Shown one piece after another: positions 1 through 11,728 of a stretch of 64,000 nucleotides of DNA (position 1 is its first letter; each line of letters opens with the position of its first letter). The DNA comes from Nematostella vectensis (lineage: Eukaryota; Cnidaria; Anthozoa; Actiniaria; Edwardsiidae). Both the position numbers and the translations under genes were made by a program. Location: the NCBI RefSeq assembly GCF_932526225.1, contig NC_064042.1, forward strand, positions 10,120,540-10,184,539, written 5' to 3'. The notes under the pieces are model-generated. The model did no database searches and was not told where the DNA came from. It worked only from the letters and a program-made list of their open reading frames with translations.

Positions 1-834
1 AGTGTAGAACAAGGGCGCGTAATCCAGGAAAGCAGTTTATTTGCAGCTCTTCCTCTAAAAAAAAATGTCAAACTATCAGTAAAATCTAAGTGCATCGCAA
101 ACAAGCAAACATCATGGCCTTATCCCTCCTTGGATCAGCACCAGCTAGCGGAATCTATACTACTAAAAGAACGCATCCATTTTTCATGCAAAGATAACTG
201 ACGCAAATGTATTGGGCAAATATTGAAATGGAAAGAGCTCCGTTAATTTGCTTATCATTTATTCATAAATTTCATTGGTGAGCAAATTGAGTCTGACTTA
301 CTTATCAGCCAGTGAAGTTCGTTCAAGCTTGAAAAGATGATAGACTAAGAAGGACTAGGTTTACACGTATTTCAATTAAAATTGCACCCGCGAATCAATG
401 TATCGTAACCCCAGTGGCTCATGGGTAACGTATAAATGGCTGAATCCTGGTCTCTGAATGCCGTGTGAACATTAAGATTGGTAAAGCTTCATACACCTGT
501 GTTTTTTATTTTTATTTACGCTAATTTTATTTATTTGATACTCACGAAGCATTGCAGGTTACGACACAGATTCTCCGAGCGCAACCTTTGAAATAGGTGT
601 ATGTGTTATGCTCACCCCTTCAATGAATGAATCATGTGTACCCCCCCCCCCCCCCCCTCACACACGCACACGTATAAATTGAAATGAGAGCTTTGTAAGT
701 CGAGAATTTCTACGTAAACTTGCAGGAATTCGTGTTTACTGCGATTTTGCTGGCAGCCATCTTGGAAATAGAGCCTAGTCCCTAACGTTTTAGAATATCC
801 CAGGTCTCCCGCGCGCTCGCCCCAGGCTCTTTTT
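1..834. other. Intergenic, no gene seen
   Basis: No convincing coding sequence on either strand. It contains a C homopolymer of about 17 near 640-657 followed by a short CA-rich stretch. The last 60 bases resemble sequence that recurs near 4,610-4,660 and looks like an older dispersed repeat. Confidence 0.6.
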
Positions 835-1229
835 AGGCCTGGCTAAACATTCAAACATGTTTGTCAAACATCGAAATCTCATGCGAGCATCTTTTTGTGG
901 AGGTGGCTAAACACAAAAACATTTTCATAAGCGCGCGCACTTTTTCCGTCTCTTATGATTACGCGAGAAATCAAAGTGGCGCCAACGGAATTTCGAGCTG
1001 TTATTGGATAAAAGAACGAAGCGCGTGCAATATTTTTTGTGATGAGTGGCTAGACGATAAAACATGTGCATTCAATGCAACTGTTTCATGAAAATGTTTT
1101 GATCTCGTTCAAACATATGTACGTGTTGTGGAAGCCCATTGAGTGTCATGTTTTGTGGGTGGCTAAACTTACAAACATTTGTGTCAAACGCAATGTTTGA
1201 CAAACATGTTTGAATGTTTAGCCAGGCCT
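835..1229. mobile_element. MITE with ~37-bp terminal inverted repeats
   Basis: The first 37 bases (835-871, beginning AGGCCTGGCTAAACATTC) are repeated as a perfect inverse complement at 1193-1229. Inside, the motif GGCTAAAC followed by ACAAACAT recurs near 904 and 1160, so the element has sub-terminal repeats. The flanks align with an uninterrupted relative at about 4,617-4,660, which acts as an empty site. The comparison suggests a short TTTA-like target duplication. No transposase is encoded; the short ORFs inside have no recognisable similarity. Confidence 0.8.
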
Positions 1230-1290
1230 TTAAGCCATTAAGAAAAACGACAAACTTTGATTTATATGTGTACACCATACATAGAGATGT

Positions 1291-1367
1291 ACCCTGGTTC
1301 CAAGGCCTCGAGCGTCTCTCTAGTTAGTGGCCAGAGATAGAGACGTTCGAGGCTCTGGAACCTGGGT
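1291..1367. repeat. Hairpin repeat, CCTGG...CCAGG type
   Basis: Imperfect palindrome. The left arm begins ACCCTGGTTCCAAGGCCTCG and the right arm ends GAGGCTCTGGAACCTGGGT. It belongs to the same sequence family as the duplicated hairpins near 11,287-11,360 and 11,466-11,539. The motif also appears at about 17,661-17,682. Confidence 0.6.
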
Positions 1368-1369
1368 GA

Positions 1370-4215
1370 TAGAGATGCTGCTAAATAGAAGCAATCAGCA
1401 CATATTTGTCTTGTGGCGAGTCAAGCAAGGCAGTCCCAACAATGGAGGCAGATATTTTGGCGCTATTTGCAAAAGGATATGCGCAAAGTTCCAGTATTGT
1501 GCTGACAGGGCGTCACTAGCTCAAATAAAGGGAAGGCTTAGAGGCTCACGTGACTTCTATGATATGATTGGTGATATGATTATTCTATAATAATATGATT
1601 CTTCTAAGATTCTCCGTCCGCCGCCGGTTTGTCAGCCTAGAAAATACCAAGTATTAGGCAAGCAGTCAATTCCATCGGCTAATTTAGAAAGGCTTTGCGC
1701 AGTGTTTACTATTGGTGTTTGTTTAGTTTGTTTTTAGATTATTATTACTTCCAAGCTTCAACGTATAATTTGTTTTCCAGATTCGACGTATAATTTGTTT
1801 TCCAATGAAAAATACATGTAATAACAAAGATTGACAATTGCTGTTTAAAAGAGTTCTCTTTAATATACATTTAGAGCCTGGGCCTTCTATGGTAATGTTT
1901 GGTGATCGATTCAGAAGTGCCACCCCCCTTCCTTCCGCCCCCACAACTCAGCCCGTTTCCAAGGCAACCCTACTCACACACACACACAAAAATAACTTAG
2001 CAAATGTCAAATTAATTTTTGCGCCATGACACTCGTTGTGATCGTATTTTCTTGCCGTGGGTTTACCATTTTACAAAAGAGGACTCAAGTCTGAGTATGA
2101 AGCAATTGATAATCTTTCCACCCTCCGGCCGAACACAACACACCTGTGATACTGAAGTTAGAGACTTCATCTCGCTATCTCGCTTTTTGGCGTGGTTTTA
2201 TATCGGCCAATTCCGCTTTCCTGAAGCAATGCACACACCTTTTAGTTAGGCAGTTCCAGTATTTTGTAGATAAAAAATGAGAATTTATTTCCGATATTGT
2301 AGCTGATTTGTAGGTGATTTTGAAATAAATAATCAGACGAATTTAGCTTTTTTTGAGCTTGAAAATAATAATGGGAATGTGTGGGAGTAAGCTCTTTTTT
2401 TAAGCCAAAACTAGTGATAAGAATGTGGGCGTTGATTGCATGAATTGGTGTCTTAGAGTAAAACGACTTGTATATGTCAAATATTACTAAATCGGGTTAG
2501 GCTTAGTCAAATTGAATTACGATATTGTAATTTTGACTCAGGTAATGACTCTTAAAATGAACGCACTCATAGAAGCGGATTTGTTTCTTTTAGAAAAGAA
2601 ATGACAGAATACACCTATTATATTTTCGATTTAAATTACTGTGAAATTTGTGAAATCATCGTATATATGAAGCGAGGTCTTCGGCTAAATGTTCTAAATA
2701 TAAATATAACTATAAATATTCCAAATATTGTGAAATATACGAATTTCCATAACACTAAAAGCAGGCTTCATATAGTCGGTACATTTGGTAGAGATAGGCG
2801 CCAAGATTGTGACGTTTTGTACCGATGGTAACGATGATAGAGCCCGGGCTCTAAGTGACGAAACGTGGTTGGAGCACTGGTATATGTCTCTTTTTTAATC
2901 TTTTGTGTCCAGCTTTGCAAACGTTTTGGTCGCTACAGTGTGGTAGGGAGGCTTATAAGTATGGACATAAATAACTTCCGCACACATTTTGGTATTATAT
3001 GGGAGTCACGACGGTTTTACGGTAGAGGCTAGGGATGATGGATACAAACATGTTAGGGAGTGTTCATTAATTACACCGAGGCCGGTGGGGAGTGAAGATT
3101 TTTACTCAAGACACCTTAAAAAATTCAGAGCCCCCCTTTCATTGTAAACCAAGCGGACATTCAAGACCTCGGTCTGATATTTCTCCGTACAGACCTCGCG
3201 CTCGGTTGATAAGTAGTTAATGGTGGCCTGTTTCTATTGCTAGCTTGTGTGCCGAGGACACGCAATCTGGTCCTAGATTGTCGACTCTGTCGTTACTTCT
3301 GTTAAATACGTTTCTGATTTTAAAGCCGCATTGTCACCAGTTTACTTCCGGTCGATTAAGTAACAATCTCCGATGATTTTTAACGGAAAACGCGAAAAAT
3401 ATTTCAAAATATTGAAAGCAGTGTGTTTATTGGAAGTTTCTTTGAGGATGTGATTGATAATTTAGAGCGGATGGCCTGTTTAATATCTCGGATTTTAATA
3501 GATTCTTTTGTCTTGCATTAAGAACATAGCGTTCCGCTTTTAGTTTCTTTTTTTAAGTACGTTCTTCATATATTTTCCTAGGGTGTAAATTTGTTGGCCA
3601 TCAGTAGTGGCTTTAGATCACACAAAGCAAAGAAGGAATTAATAAACCTTAAAGGGACATTAGCTGTTGAAGTTAACTAATCTTCGCCGTTTCTCCTTAC
3701 TCGCAGCCTGCTTTGCATTCAACGCCAAACTTTTGCCACCAGGGAAGAAATTTGTACTATCAGTGGGGCTTTTCCCAGTTCCTCCATACTTGGAGTTGAG
3801 TGGATTCCTAGTTTACGTTAAAAAAATTCAGTTTTAGTTTCTCCAATTTATTGAATAAAAATAAGTGTCAAAATTTTCACTCGAGGAAACCCTTCCTAGA
3901 AGGCATGTACCCCAAATTTCACAACCATACAGTATATTGGTAAAACGAGTGACGAAAACAATTTCAACCGTTCTTGTACATGCACATTTTCCATCCATAT
4001 GAGAAACAGTTTAAAATACAGTGATGCACGTGTGGTTTTGTTGTACAGACTTTTCAAAATTCCCCGAATTATGAAAACTACTCATGACCCTCACTACACT
4101 ATTAACTACACTATTTCAAATTTCGTGGCTACAAGCCATGATAAAGCCCCCTTTGGAGTGGCGATACCCTCAAAGCAAGGTAAGGAAGGGGGCATTCTCC
4201 CAAACACGGAGGAAT
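1370..4215. other. Intergenic, no gene seen
   Basis: Only short ORFs without recognisable domains. Around 3,330-3,440 there is a copy, in opposite orientation, of the foldback element described at 25,360-25,735. They share a stretch reading roughly GTCACCAGTTTACTTCCGG followed by a TCGATTA motif. Confidence 0.5.
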
Positions 4216-4218
4216 TAT

Positions 4219-4600
4219 AAGGTACGGTAATACGAGCAGCAAAATAGTACAACTTTTGTAAAAAAGTTCAAAGGCGATGTGGCGCGCGTTTTACTAACGA
4301 CGAACCAACTTTTGTCGCAGCAAAGGATAGACTGGTTCTTGCTGTTGATCCGCCATCTGTTTTTTTTTCCATGACGACTCGTTCAACCACCGATCGCAAA
4401 AGCTAATGCAAGTGCTTGCGTATGCTTGACGTCTTTTTGCTGCAAGACAAGTTGGGTTGTTGTAGCAATACGGGCTACATCCCCGAGTTTTGTTGCAAAA
4501 GGTAGAACCATCTTTACTTTCTGCTGCAAACTTTTTCAACTTGCAACAAAAAAATTGCGGCGGCGACCAAAGTTGGTTCGCCGGTACGGTAATACGCGCA
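4219..4600. mobile_element. Probable MITE with inverted CGAACCAACTTTTGTCGC ends
   Basis: The sequence at 4299-4317 (ACGAACCAACTTTTGTCGC) is mirrored at about 4561-4580 (GCGACCAAAGTTGGTTCGC), and internal segments also pair. A direct repeat GGTACGGTAATACG lies on both sides (4219 and 4582). No coding capacity is seen. Confidence 0.5.
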
Positions 4601-4871
4601 ACGTCACGCGCTCGACCCAGGCTCTTTTAGACCATTTAAAAAACGACAGCCATTGATTGATATGTATAATGCCTAATAAGGAAATGACCGAGCGAACTAG
4701 AAAAACGACAGTTTTTAAAACAAGATTGACTGATATGCAACAGCGTTTCCTTCAAGTTACTTTGCCTAATCTGAGCTACTATCCCGTGGTGCGCGAACTG
4801 TTCCCGTGCTAGCCGAAACCGCCCGACTGAGAAAAATATTCATAATGCTTGATTCGAAAGAACGTTTTGAA

Positions 4872-5045
4872 GTTTTACGGCTTATGGCAACCTTACCTTA
4901 TACGGTTTATGGTAACGTCACGTTATGCGGCTTTTGTGACGTCACTTTATGTGGCTTATGGTGACGTCACGTTATACGGTTTATGGTAACGTCACGTTAT
5001 ACGGTTAATGGCAACGTCACGTTATACGGCTTATGGAAACGTGTT
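4872..5045. repeat. Tandem array, ~25-bp unit with CRE-like palindromes
   Basis: About seven degenerate copies of a unit close to GTTATACGGTTTATGGTAAC plus GTCAC. Several copies contain GACGTCAC, and two of these complete TGACGTCA, the canonical cAMP response element. The array could be a simple minisatellite; regulatory use is speculation. Confidence 0.8.
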
Positions 5046-8000
5046 TCGATGCTCCGATGTCGAGCAGCTGTTTAGCTGTTGTGGTGCCCCTAGCATTTGT
5101 CGCGTTTAAAAATCGTAATATTATTATTCATGTTTATAGGCCAAGCTAATAAAATAAAATAAATAAATGTTTTCGTACTGAGCACTCAATATTCTATACT
5201 AGTTTCAATGAATAACTCGTGTTTATAATCTATAGTAAACCAAAGATAAGCTTCTCAAAACCTTATTTCTACTATAGCGAACAATAATAGTCTAGTTAAC
5301 AGCCTGGCCTCGTCTTCATCCTCGACAGGCTGTGGCAACGCCCGAAAGGTGATATGCGGTAGATCGCAGCTGACTGTTTTAAATAATTTCAAACAATTGT
5401 TTTGTTAGCCTTAAGTAATGGAAAATAGCTTGAAAGTGTCTATATAAATATATTTACTATGCAATATTTCTAGAAAATATATTTTGAAAACAAAGGAAAA
5501 TGGCACGCATAATGATGCTCTAATTCGGCTAAAAGACATTTCACGCACACGTCCGTTCTAGCACAAGCGTTTTACCCAATTAGTCGAAACCCGCGTCGAA
5601 TCAAGCAACGCTGAACGTTCACATTTGTTCCAGGACCTGCTAAACTTTGAGAAAACGCGCCACTATAAGTAAGAAAAACTTGGTATTCGTATTTATCTGT
5701 GGCTTTTTATTTTCAGCTATGTAAGAGCTGGGTAACCTATTTCGATATTTATCGTTAGACAAACGGCATAACTGCACGAAAAATAATACACATAATTCAC
5801 CTTATTTTGATTATGCTACGAAAAAAGCTCGTCTTCTTGTGGTAAACTGAGAATTGTCGGGCGATATTGGACCTGTATTACCCAAGGCTAAGTAGTGCTG
5901 GCATGTTCTCAAGGTGGAATTGTTTCTGTTAGTTATATTCATCCAAGTCCATTCAAAATGTTCATACCCGTCAATGTGAATGAAAGATCTTTCTCCTTTC
6001 TGCATATACATTATGTTATAATGCACCAAAAACTGGTATTCGACTCTACCAGTTTTTGTTGCATTGCATTTATTCGTCTGGTTTTCGATCACGATTATTT
6101 GGGCCTTTTGTATTGATAGATATATCTTCTTTTAACCTTCTTTGAAAGCCTTATATTTTGTTGTGTGTATCCTTTTTTTCCTGTTTGGGTTTCCATTTTC
6201 TGCCTTTATTTATTTCACTATTCCTTGCACTATTCCCTGTTATTTCCTTCCCTACTTTTTATTATCAAAAACACCATTTCTTTTCTTCATTCTCCACGTC
6301 TTTTCAGCATTTTCTTTGATTTGCCATCTACTTTAAAGGATAATGGATCTAGCTTTCTTTTCGTCCCTTGTTTACATTTAAGCCTTAAAGTTCCCATTTT
6401 TTACCTTTTTATCTCTCCCCTACTTTTTCCCCACAGACGAAAAGTGGGTTTAGCGAAGTTAGATTTTACCAAAGATTAAAACATCGCTAGGCGCTATGGC
6501 TGAATAAACGCCTCCAGCAATAACCATATGAGTTCTCAAGGGTACTAAAATGAGGTTGAGCTCGAATGAAAAACACTTGCAGGCTGATAGCTAATAGAAG
6601 ACCCACTTATGGTCGTGGGCATTAAAAACACAAAACAGGATAAGAAAATCAAATGTTGTTTGTCTTACAATAGAGAAGCGACATCTAGGTGCATCTATTT
6701 TCTCCGTTGTTTTATAAATCTCTTTATGATATAGTCACGTAATGAAGACACTGTAATGCTAAGCCCATGCTTGATTGGGTGGTTTTCAATTACTTACTCA
6801 TTAAATGTGATAAGCTTTTTTACCAATAGTATATTTAAAAGGCCGCGGCTAAAAAGGACAAGTTTATTTTTATCACCTACTCGACTCTCGTACAATTTAG
6901 AATTTATTTACACGTATGCGTTTTCTTACTCAAATTGAAAATATTCAGAGAGCATTTATTGCGCCCAGAATGAGAAATAATTCATTTAGACAAAGTTCCT
7001 GCTACTATTATTCCACATCAAGATTAGGGCTGGCGGTTCCCCAATGGCGTCCATGTGTTTCTAAAACAGTTTTTTAGTCAATTTGAATTAAGCATCCTAT
7101 ATAAATCTTATCCTTGGTGCAGCCAGCCCAGCAGAGGTAGCAAGGAAATCAGAAATTGCCTTCGCGTGGGCCTTATAGGGACAGTTTTGATGAGAGAAAT
7201 ATTGTTCTAAGATTTTTCATATGACAGTCCTTTATCAAATCTTAGAAACAATATATTCTTCATAAAATGCGGCTGTTGTCCTTCGCAAGGCATTCTATCC
7301 AAGAGAAAGAACGTCCAAGAACAACAAAAACTCCAACGTGACATTATTAGAAACTCGGAGATTGCAAGGTAGTCGGTGTGTTTGAAGTTTATAGCCTGGG
7401 TAATTTGGTTATCACATCTGACGTTCACCGGATCTTAATTGCTTCCTTTCATTTGGTATAAATCGGGTGGAGTCTATATGCTCGCTTCTAATGATAACAT
7501 TCTGTTCTTTTATTTTATAGGATTTAGTCTAACGTTAGACCCAGACGAGGCAAGACGAAGCTGTCACTCGAGTTGGCCGTGAGGCGACAAGAAACTCTGA
7601 ACGTGGGAGAGAAGAGTTGCTACAATTCTCATAGCAATTGGGCACACAGAAAGACTTCACAGTGGAATTTCATGTGTTTGACAGCATCGTAAAAAAATTT
7701 CGCTCAGGTGCTGCGCGACGTCTATGCCGTTGTAACAATTATAAAAAAAACACAGACGCTTCACTCGCTGCAAGAGGTGCAAGATAAGTTCTGAGAGAAA
7801 GACGTGAAGTTTGTTCACTCATCACTACCGGGGATAAGAAAATTGCTTTGGCAACTTGTGAAACCTTTGTGGAAAAAAACGTGCTCTAGGAAAGTGGCCA
7901 GTTTCGTGTATGCACGTTTTCTCTACCCTAGCAATTTCTTCCCCCACAAACCGCCGGAGGGAAATCAGCGAGAAGTGGTTTATTTTGCTGGTGACGCCTT

Positions 8001-8110
8001 TATTTAAGAATCGTGTGTATTTGCAAGAAATATTGATAAATTCGAAGAGCAACACGAGATGGAAAGATAACGGTTGTATCATTTTACGTCATAAAGTTTC
8101 GCGTAAACCT
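5046..8110. other. Intergenic, no gene seen
   Basis: AT-rich, with short ORFs only. From about 7,520 to 8,110 the base composition is less AT-biased and it precedes the GPCR, so it may hold upstream regulatory or 5' UTR sequence. No specific element can be supported apart from the TATA-like box listed separately. Confidence 0.4.
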
Positions 8111-8133
8111 TCGTGACGTTTTATCGGAAAAGT

Positions 8134-8141
8134 GTATATAA
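8134..8141 (+). promoter_or_regulatory. TATA-like box upstream of the GPCR gene
   Basis: The sequence GTGTATATAACACG lies about 85 bases before the GPCR start codon, a sensible distance for a core promoter with a short 5' UTR. A TGACGT half-site sits near 8112. Assignment rests on position and motif only. Confidence 0.4.
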
Positions 8142-8224
8142 CACGCAACGTGAACTAAGTTGATCAAAATTTACAAGAGCTCTTAGGGAAAAAAGAAAAC
8201 TTCAGCATCATCAAAGAAATCAAA

Positions 8225-9199
8225 ATGAATAACTCGACGTCTTCAAGTCTCAAAGACTCTGGTATTGTGTGGTGTATACTTTTTTCAGTCCAGTCCATTT
8301 TTATTGTGGTTTTGAACACGATGACGGTTGCAACATTCCTAATCAATCGACATCTTAGAAAGAGAAGCGTGTACCTCTTGATAAACCTATGTATCGCTGA
8401 TCTGTTCGTCGGGCTAATTTCTATGCCTTTTTGCATCTATGACATCGGCCTAAGATCAGGAATTTTCACTACGGTCATTCCGAAAATGACATTCTATTTC
8501 CTCTACGTTTTCATCGACATTTGTTTCGGACTCTCATCTGTTGTTAACCTGACTTTCATCGCACTAGAGCGCATGCGCGCAACGGTGTGGCCCATACGTC
8601 ATCACAGCTCAAGACCCCAGATGTACTTCTACTTGATCGTCGCTGCATGGCTTATCCCAGCAGCCATCGCGGGATGGCAAGTTGTGAATCTTAAATTTAG
8701 GAACCTTTTACTGCCATATTGGATCCCACACGTTATCATCCTGGGGCTTTTACTTATCATCGCGTTTTCGTACACCGTAGTTTTTGTCAGCTTCAAGAAA
8801 AAGATCTGGAATGGATCGAACTTCACTCGGAGCCTTCGCACAAGCACAAGCAGTCGACGCGACCGAAAACTCGCTGTGACGCTCTTCGTTGTCACGGCAA
8901 CGTCATGTCTCGCCTGGTTACCATTTTTCGTGCTCTATCTTATAATCCTATACACAAAATTCACTGTCTCTTACAACACTATATATGCGTTTAAACTTTT
9001 GCATTACAGCAACTCTTTTGTTAACCCAATAATCTTTGTTATCAAGATGAGGGAGTTCAGAGCTGCTTTCTTCTCGTTGCTAAGGAGATGCTCACGTGAC
9101 CAAGGATATGTACAGCAATCAATGATTCTGTTGGAGTCCATTTTAAAACACCGACGGTCTCTGAAAGAACAAGGCAACCATTGTGGGGAGTCATCGTAG
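8225..9199 (+). CDS. Rhodopsin-class (class A) G-protein-coupled receptor, intronless
   Basis: Single uninterrupted frame of 324 residues with seven hydrophobic segments. Class A landmarks are visible: Asn31 in TM1; the LxxxD motif with Asp59 in TM2; Glu-Arg-Met (115-117) in place of the usual DRY at the end of TM3; Trp142 in TM4; a WLP motif (Pro233) in TM6; and NPIIF (267-271) in TM7. The N-terminus is short with a possible N-glycosylation site at NNS. The third cytoplasmic loop is basic and Ser/Thr-rich. The cysteine expected at the top of TM3 and its partner in the second extracellular loop are absent. The start is the first ATG after a TATA-like box and gives a normal N-terminus. It resembles the intronless amine/adenosine/melanocortin-like receptors expanded in cnidarians, but the ligand cannot be read from sequence. 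Confidence 0.92.
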   Translation: MNNSTSSSLKDSGIVWCILFSVQSIFIVVLNTMTVATFLINRHLRKRSVYLLINLCIADLFVGLISMPFCIYDIGLRSGIFTTVIPKMTFYFLYVFIDICFGLSSVVNLTFIALERMRATVWPIRHHSSRPQMYFYLIVAAWLIPAAIAGWQVVNLKFRNLLLPYWIPHVIILGLLLIIAFSYTVVFVSFKKKIWNGSNFTRSLRTSTSSRRDRKLAVTLFVVTATSCLAWLPFFVLYLIILYTKFTVSYNTIYAFKLLHYSNSFVNPIIFVIKMREFRAAFFSLLRRCSRDQGYVQQSMILLESILKHRRSLKEQGNHCGESS

Positions 9200-9982
9200 A
9201 AAAACGTATGTAGGGACATAGGAACTCAAACATCTCAGTGCAGATTTTAGCGATAAATCTTTTTCTCGTTTTTTTTTAGATAAATGGTGTTTTGGAAGTT
9301 TTATAGCTTTAAGACAAAAACATCGTGATATTATTTTGTCTGGGAAGGCCAGAAACGAAAAAAACACTAATGGCGCTGAAGGCTAAACTCACACTCATGA
9401 GAAACTAATTTTAGGTGACATCGACAGAGTTCGCTTATAACCGCCTGAAGCCAGGCGTCACAGTGTTTTAAACAGCAGCTGCATAGACTGTGGATGGAAG
9501 ATACTATAGTATTCGAGCCCTATTGGTAAAAGAGATATAACACCTTATATAATTGGAAAAAAAAACACACACACACACAGACTGACCGGCCTTCCTTCCT
9601 TTCTGGTGTCTCAAAAGTAAAAATGTGTCTTGTTGTGATGAGACTACAGGAGATGTGAACATCTGAATGGTCTCCTTTTTTGTGGTGTCGAATGTTTGCC
9701 ACCGTAAAAAGATGCCTTATTGATCCTCTGTTGTTGTTGTTTTTTTTGTTTTGGAAAGCATGAATCTTTGGAAAGAGTTAACAAACTAGTAGATCCATGC
9801 TTACTAGTTGTAGCCATCAGCTCACAGAGAAATAAGTAAACGAAGAAACTATGTTCGAAACTATGTTAGAAATAAAATTCTAGGCTTTTCTATAGTTTCT
9901 TTGGAATACAAAAACGATTGAATTTTAACTAATTCAAAATTGAGCGCAGGGCATGAAAGGTTTTTTTTTTTTTTGGGATCAA
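9200..9982. other. 3' flank of the GPCR, no gene seen
   Basis: AT-rich, with poly-T and a short CA repeat near 9,564. No further coding sequence recognised. Confidence 0.5.
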
Positions 9983-9984
9983 CA

Positions 9985-10295
9985 GGTCCGTACCCAGGGG
10001 GGTGCAGGGGGTGCGAACACTGCCCCCCACAACGGCCGAAGGTCCACTTTTGATTCTCAATAGACGTGCTATTTGTAGACAAAACTAAAAATCATAAGCC
10101 AGACCACTCTGATATATAGCCAAATTCGACAATCCCGTGGAGATACTGCAAAGGCATAAAAAATCCCTTTTTGTTCTTTCGGAGGTAATTAGATTTTTAT
10201 CAGAGAACTCCCTCCCTCCCCCTTCCCCCTGGAAAAATTAGATCAACTTTTTCGGATTTCGCACCCCCCGAAGAAAAGTCCTGGGTACGGGCCTG
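9985..10295. mobile_element. MITE, CAGGYCCGTACCCAGG family, copy 1
   Basis: Begins CAGGTCCGTACCCAGG and ends CCTGGGTACGGGCCTG, giving about 16-bp terminal inverted repeats. Flanking ATCAA before and after suggests a target duplication of about 5 bp. The interior matches, in inverse orientation, the element at 51,954-52,256. It is non-coding and G/C-tract rich. Confidence 0.75.
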
Positions 10296-11220
10296 ATCAA
10301 GTAGGTAATCAACACACATGATATCAAAGATGCACACTAAAAGTCAGACATACTATTTTAGTTTGTCATTGTTACCCTAATATCTTAGGATTTAAGTAAG
10401 ATAGAGATCATAATACTACTCCCTCTGTAACTCCTCGATAATCCCCCTTGCTCCATGCTCTAATTGAAATCCCTCTTTTAGTAATAGACAAACATCGCGG
10501 AAGTAATTGGAGGTGGATTTTCCTGAATAAAACCATTAACACGAGTCAATGTTATTCTGCTACCTTGCCCTCGGCTATAAATCATGCACGTAAGGGTGAC
10601 ATAAAGTCTGATCTACACGCGACGATAGGGACTTGCGCTTAGCGATTACCTGACTGTTTGGGTGACAAACTATTGCGCGCACAGGCTTTTAGCGGCAAAA
10701 TAACTAAAAGCAACTTATTCAGTGATAACAAAAATTGCTAGATTTTTTTTTCAGAAAGGGTTTAGTTTCATTTGAAGATTTTATTTTTTCGTCGTTTTCT
10801 GGTGTGACGGGCATTTCTGTGATAATTTTAGTTTGAATTTGCCACCCAGAAAGGTCACGTGATCTCTTAGCGCAAGTCTCCTATTTGCCGGACATTTTTT
10901 CGTGACCTAAGGCCTTAGGTCACGATTGCAAAGTCGTGAGTACGAAGTCAGGTACTATGGACGTGCGTCGTGTATTGTGTGTACGTGTATTGTGGGTATG
11001 ACGCGGGTGCAAAGTCGTGGGTTTTAAGTACGAAGTCATAATGTGTATTTAAAAATTCAAGGTTCGTGTGTACAATAAATAGTGCGTACACAGAGGGGTG
11101 CGCAGGGTGTGCGACCAAATCCTCTCCCTCCTCGCCTCGGGAAAGTAATTCATTTCTTATTAGAGGATCGTCAAATTCCATGCATTTTCAATATAATACC
11201 TATGACTGCGCATCCCCCCC
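10296..11220. other. Intergenic, no gene seen
   Basis: Short ORFs only. The stretch 10,900-11,080 contains loose repeats of the words GTCGTG and TACGAAGTCA. Nothing else is supported. Confidence 0.4.
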
Positions 11221-11572
11221 AGAAATTCATACATGCCTTCGTAGATCGCGTAAACGTAAAACAAAGTCGTGGGAACAAAGTTGTTACCCTGGGGACCAGA
11301 GCCTCCAGACTTCTCTCGTCCACTGGACGACAAAAGTCTGGAGGCTCTGGTACCCAGGGTAGAAGTTGTGCCATATAATTGGGATGGACTGGACCCCTCA
11401 GAAATTCATACGTGCCTGCGTAGATCGCGTAAACGTAAAACAAAGTCGTGGGAACAAAGTTGTTACCCTGGGGACCAAAGCCTCCAGACTTCTCTCGTCC
11501 ACTGGACGACAAAAGTCTGGAGGCTCTGGTACCCAGGGTAGAAGTTGTGCCATATAATTGGGATGGACTGTT
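11221..11572. repeat. 179-bp tandem duplication, each copy holding a strong hairpin
   Basis: Two near-identical copies start at 11,221 and 11,400. Each contains an inverted repeat (11,287-11,360 and 11,466-11,539) whose arms start CCCTGGGGACC and end GGTACCCAGGG, with the arms pairing over about 30 bases. Overlapping ORFs on both strands arise from the palindrome and are not genes. Confidence 0.85.
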
Positions 11573-11728
11573 AAGCCTGATGTTTTCGAGGGGACTCCTC
11601 GCCATCCAAGATTTTTGCAATTGCATGACTGTAAATAGATGTTAATGTGGCAAACAAATAGAATGAAATGAAGAGAAACTCAAGATAATTTTTAATATTC
11701 TGCGAACTCTTGTCAATAATTTCTAGAT

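Noticed and set aside
8629-8895. Antisense ORF inside the GPCR
   Set aside because: Shadow of the receptor reading frame with no recognisable features.
11171-11626. 151-codon minus-strand ORF
   Set aside because: Runs through a palindromic tandem duplication; equivalent ORFs exist on the opposite strand, with no domain.
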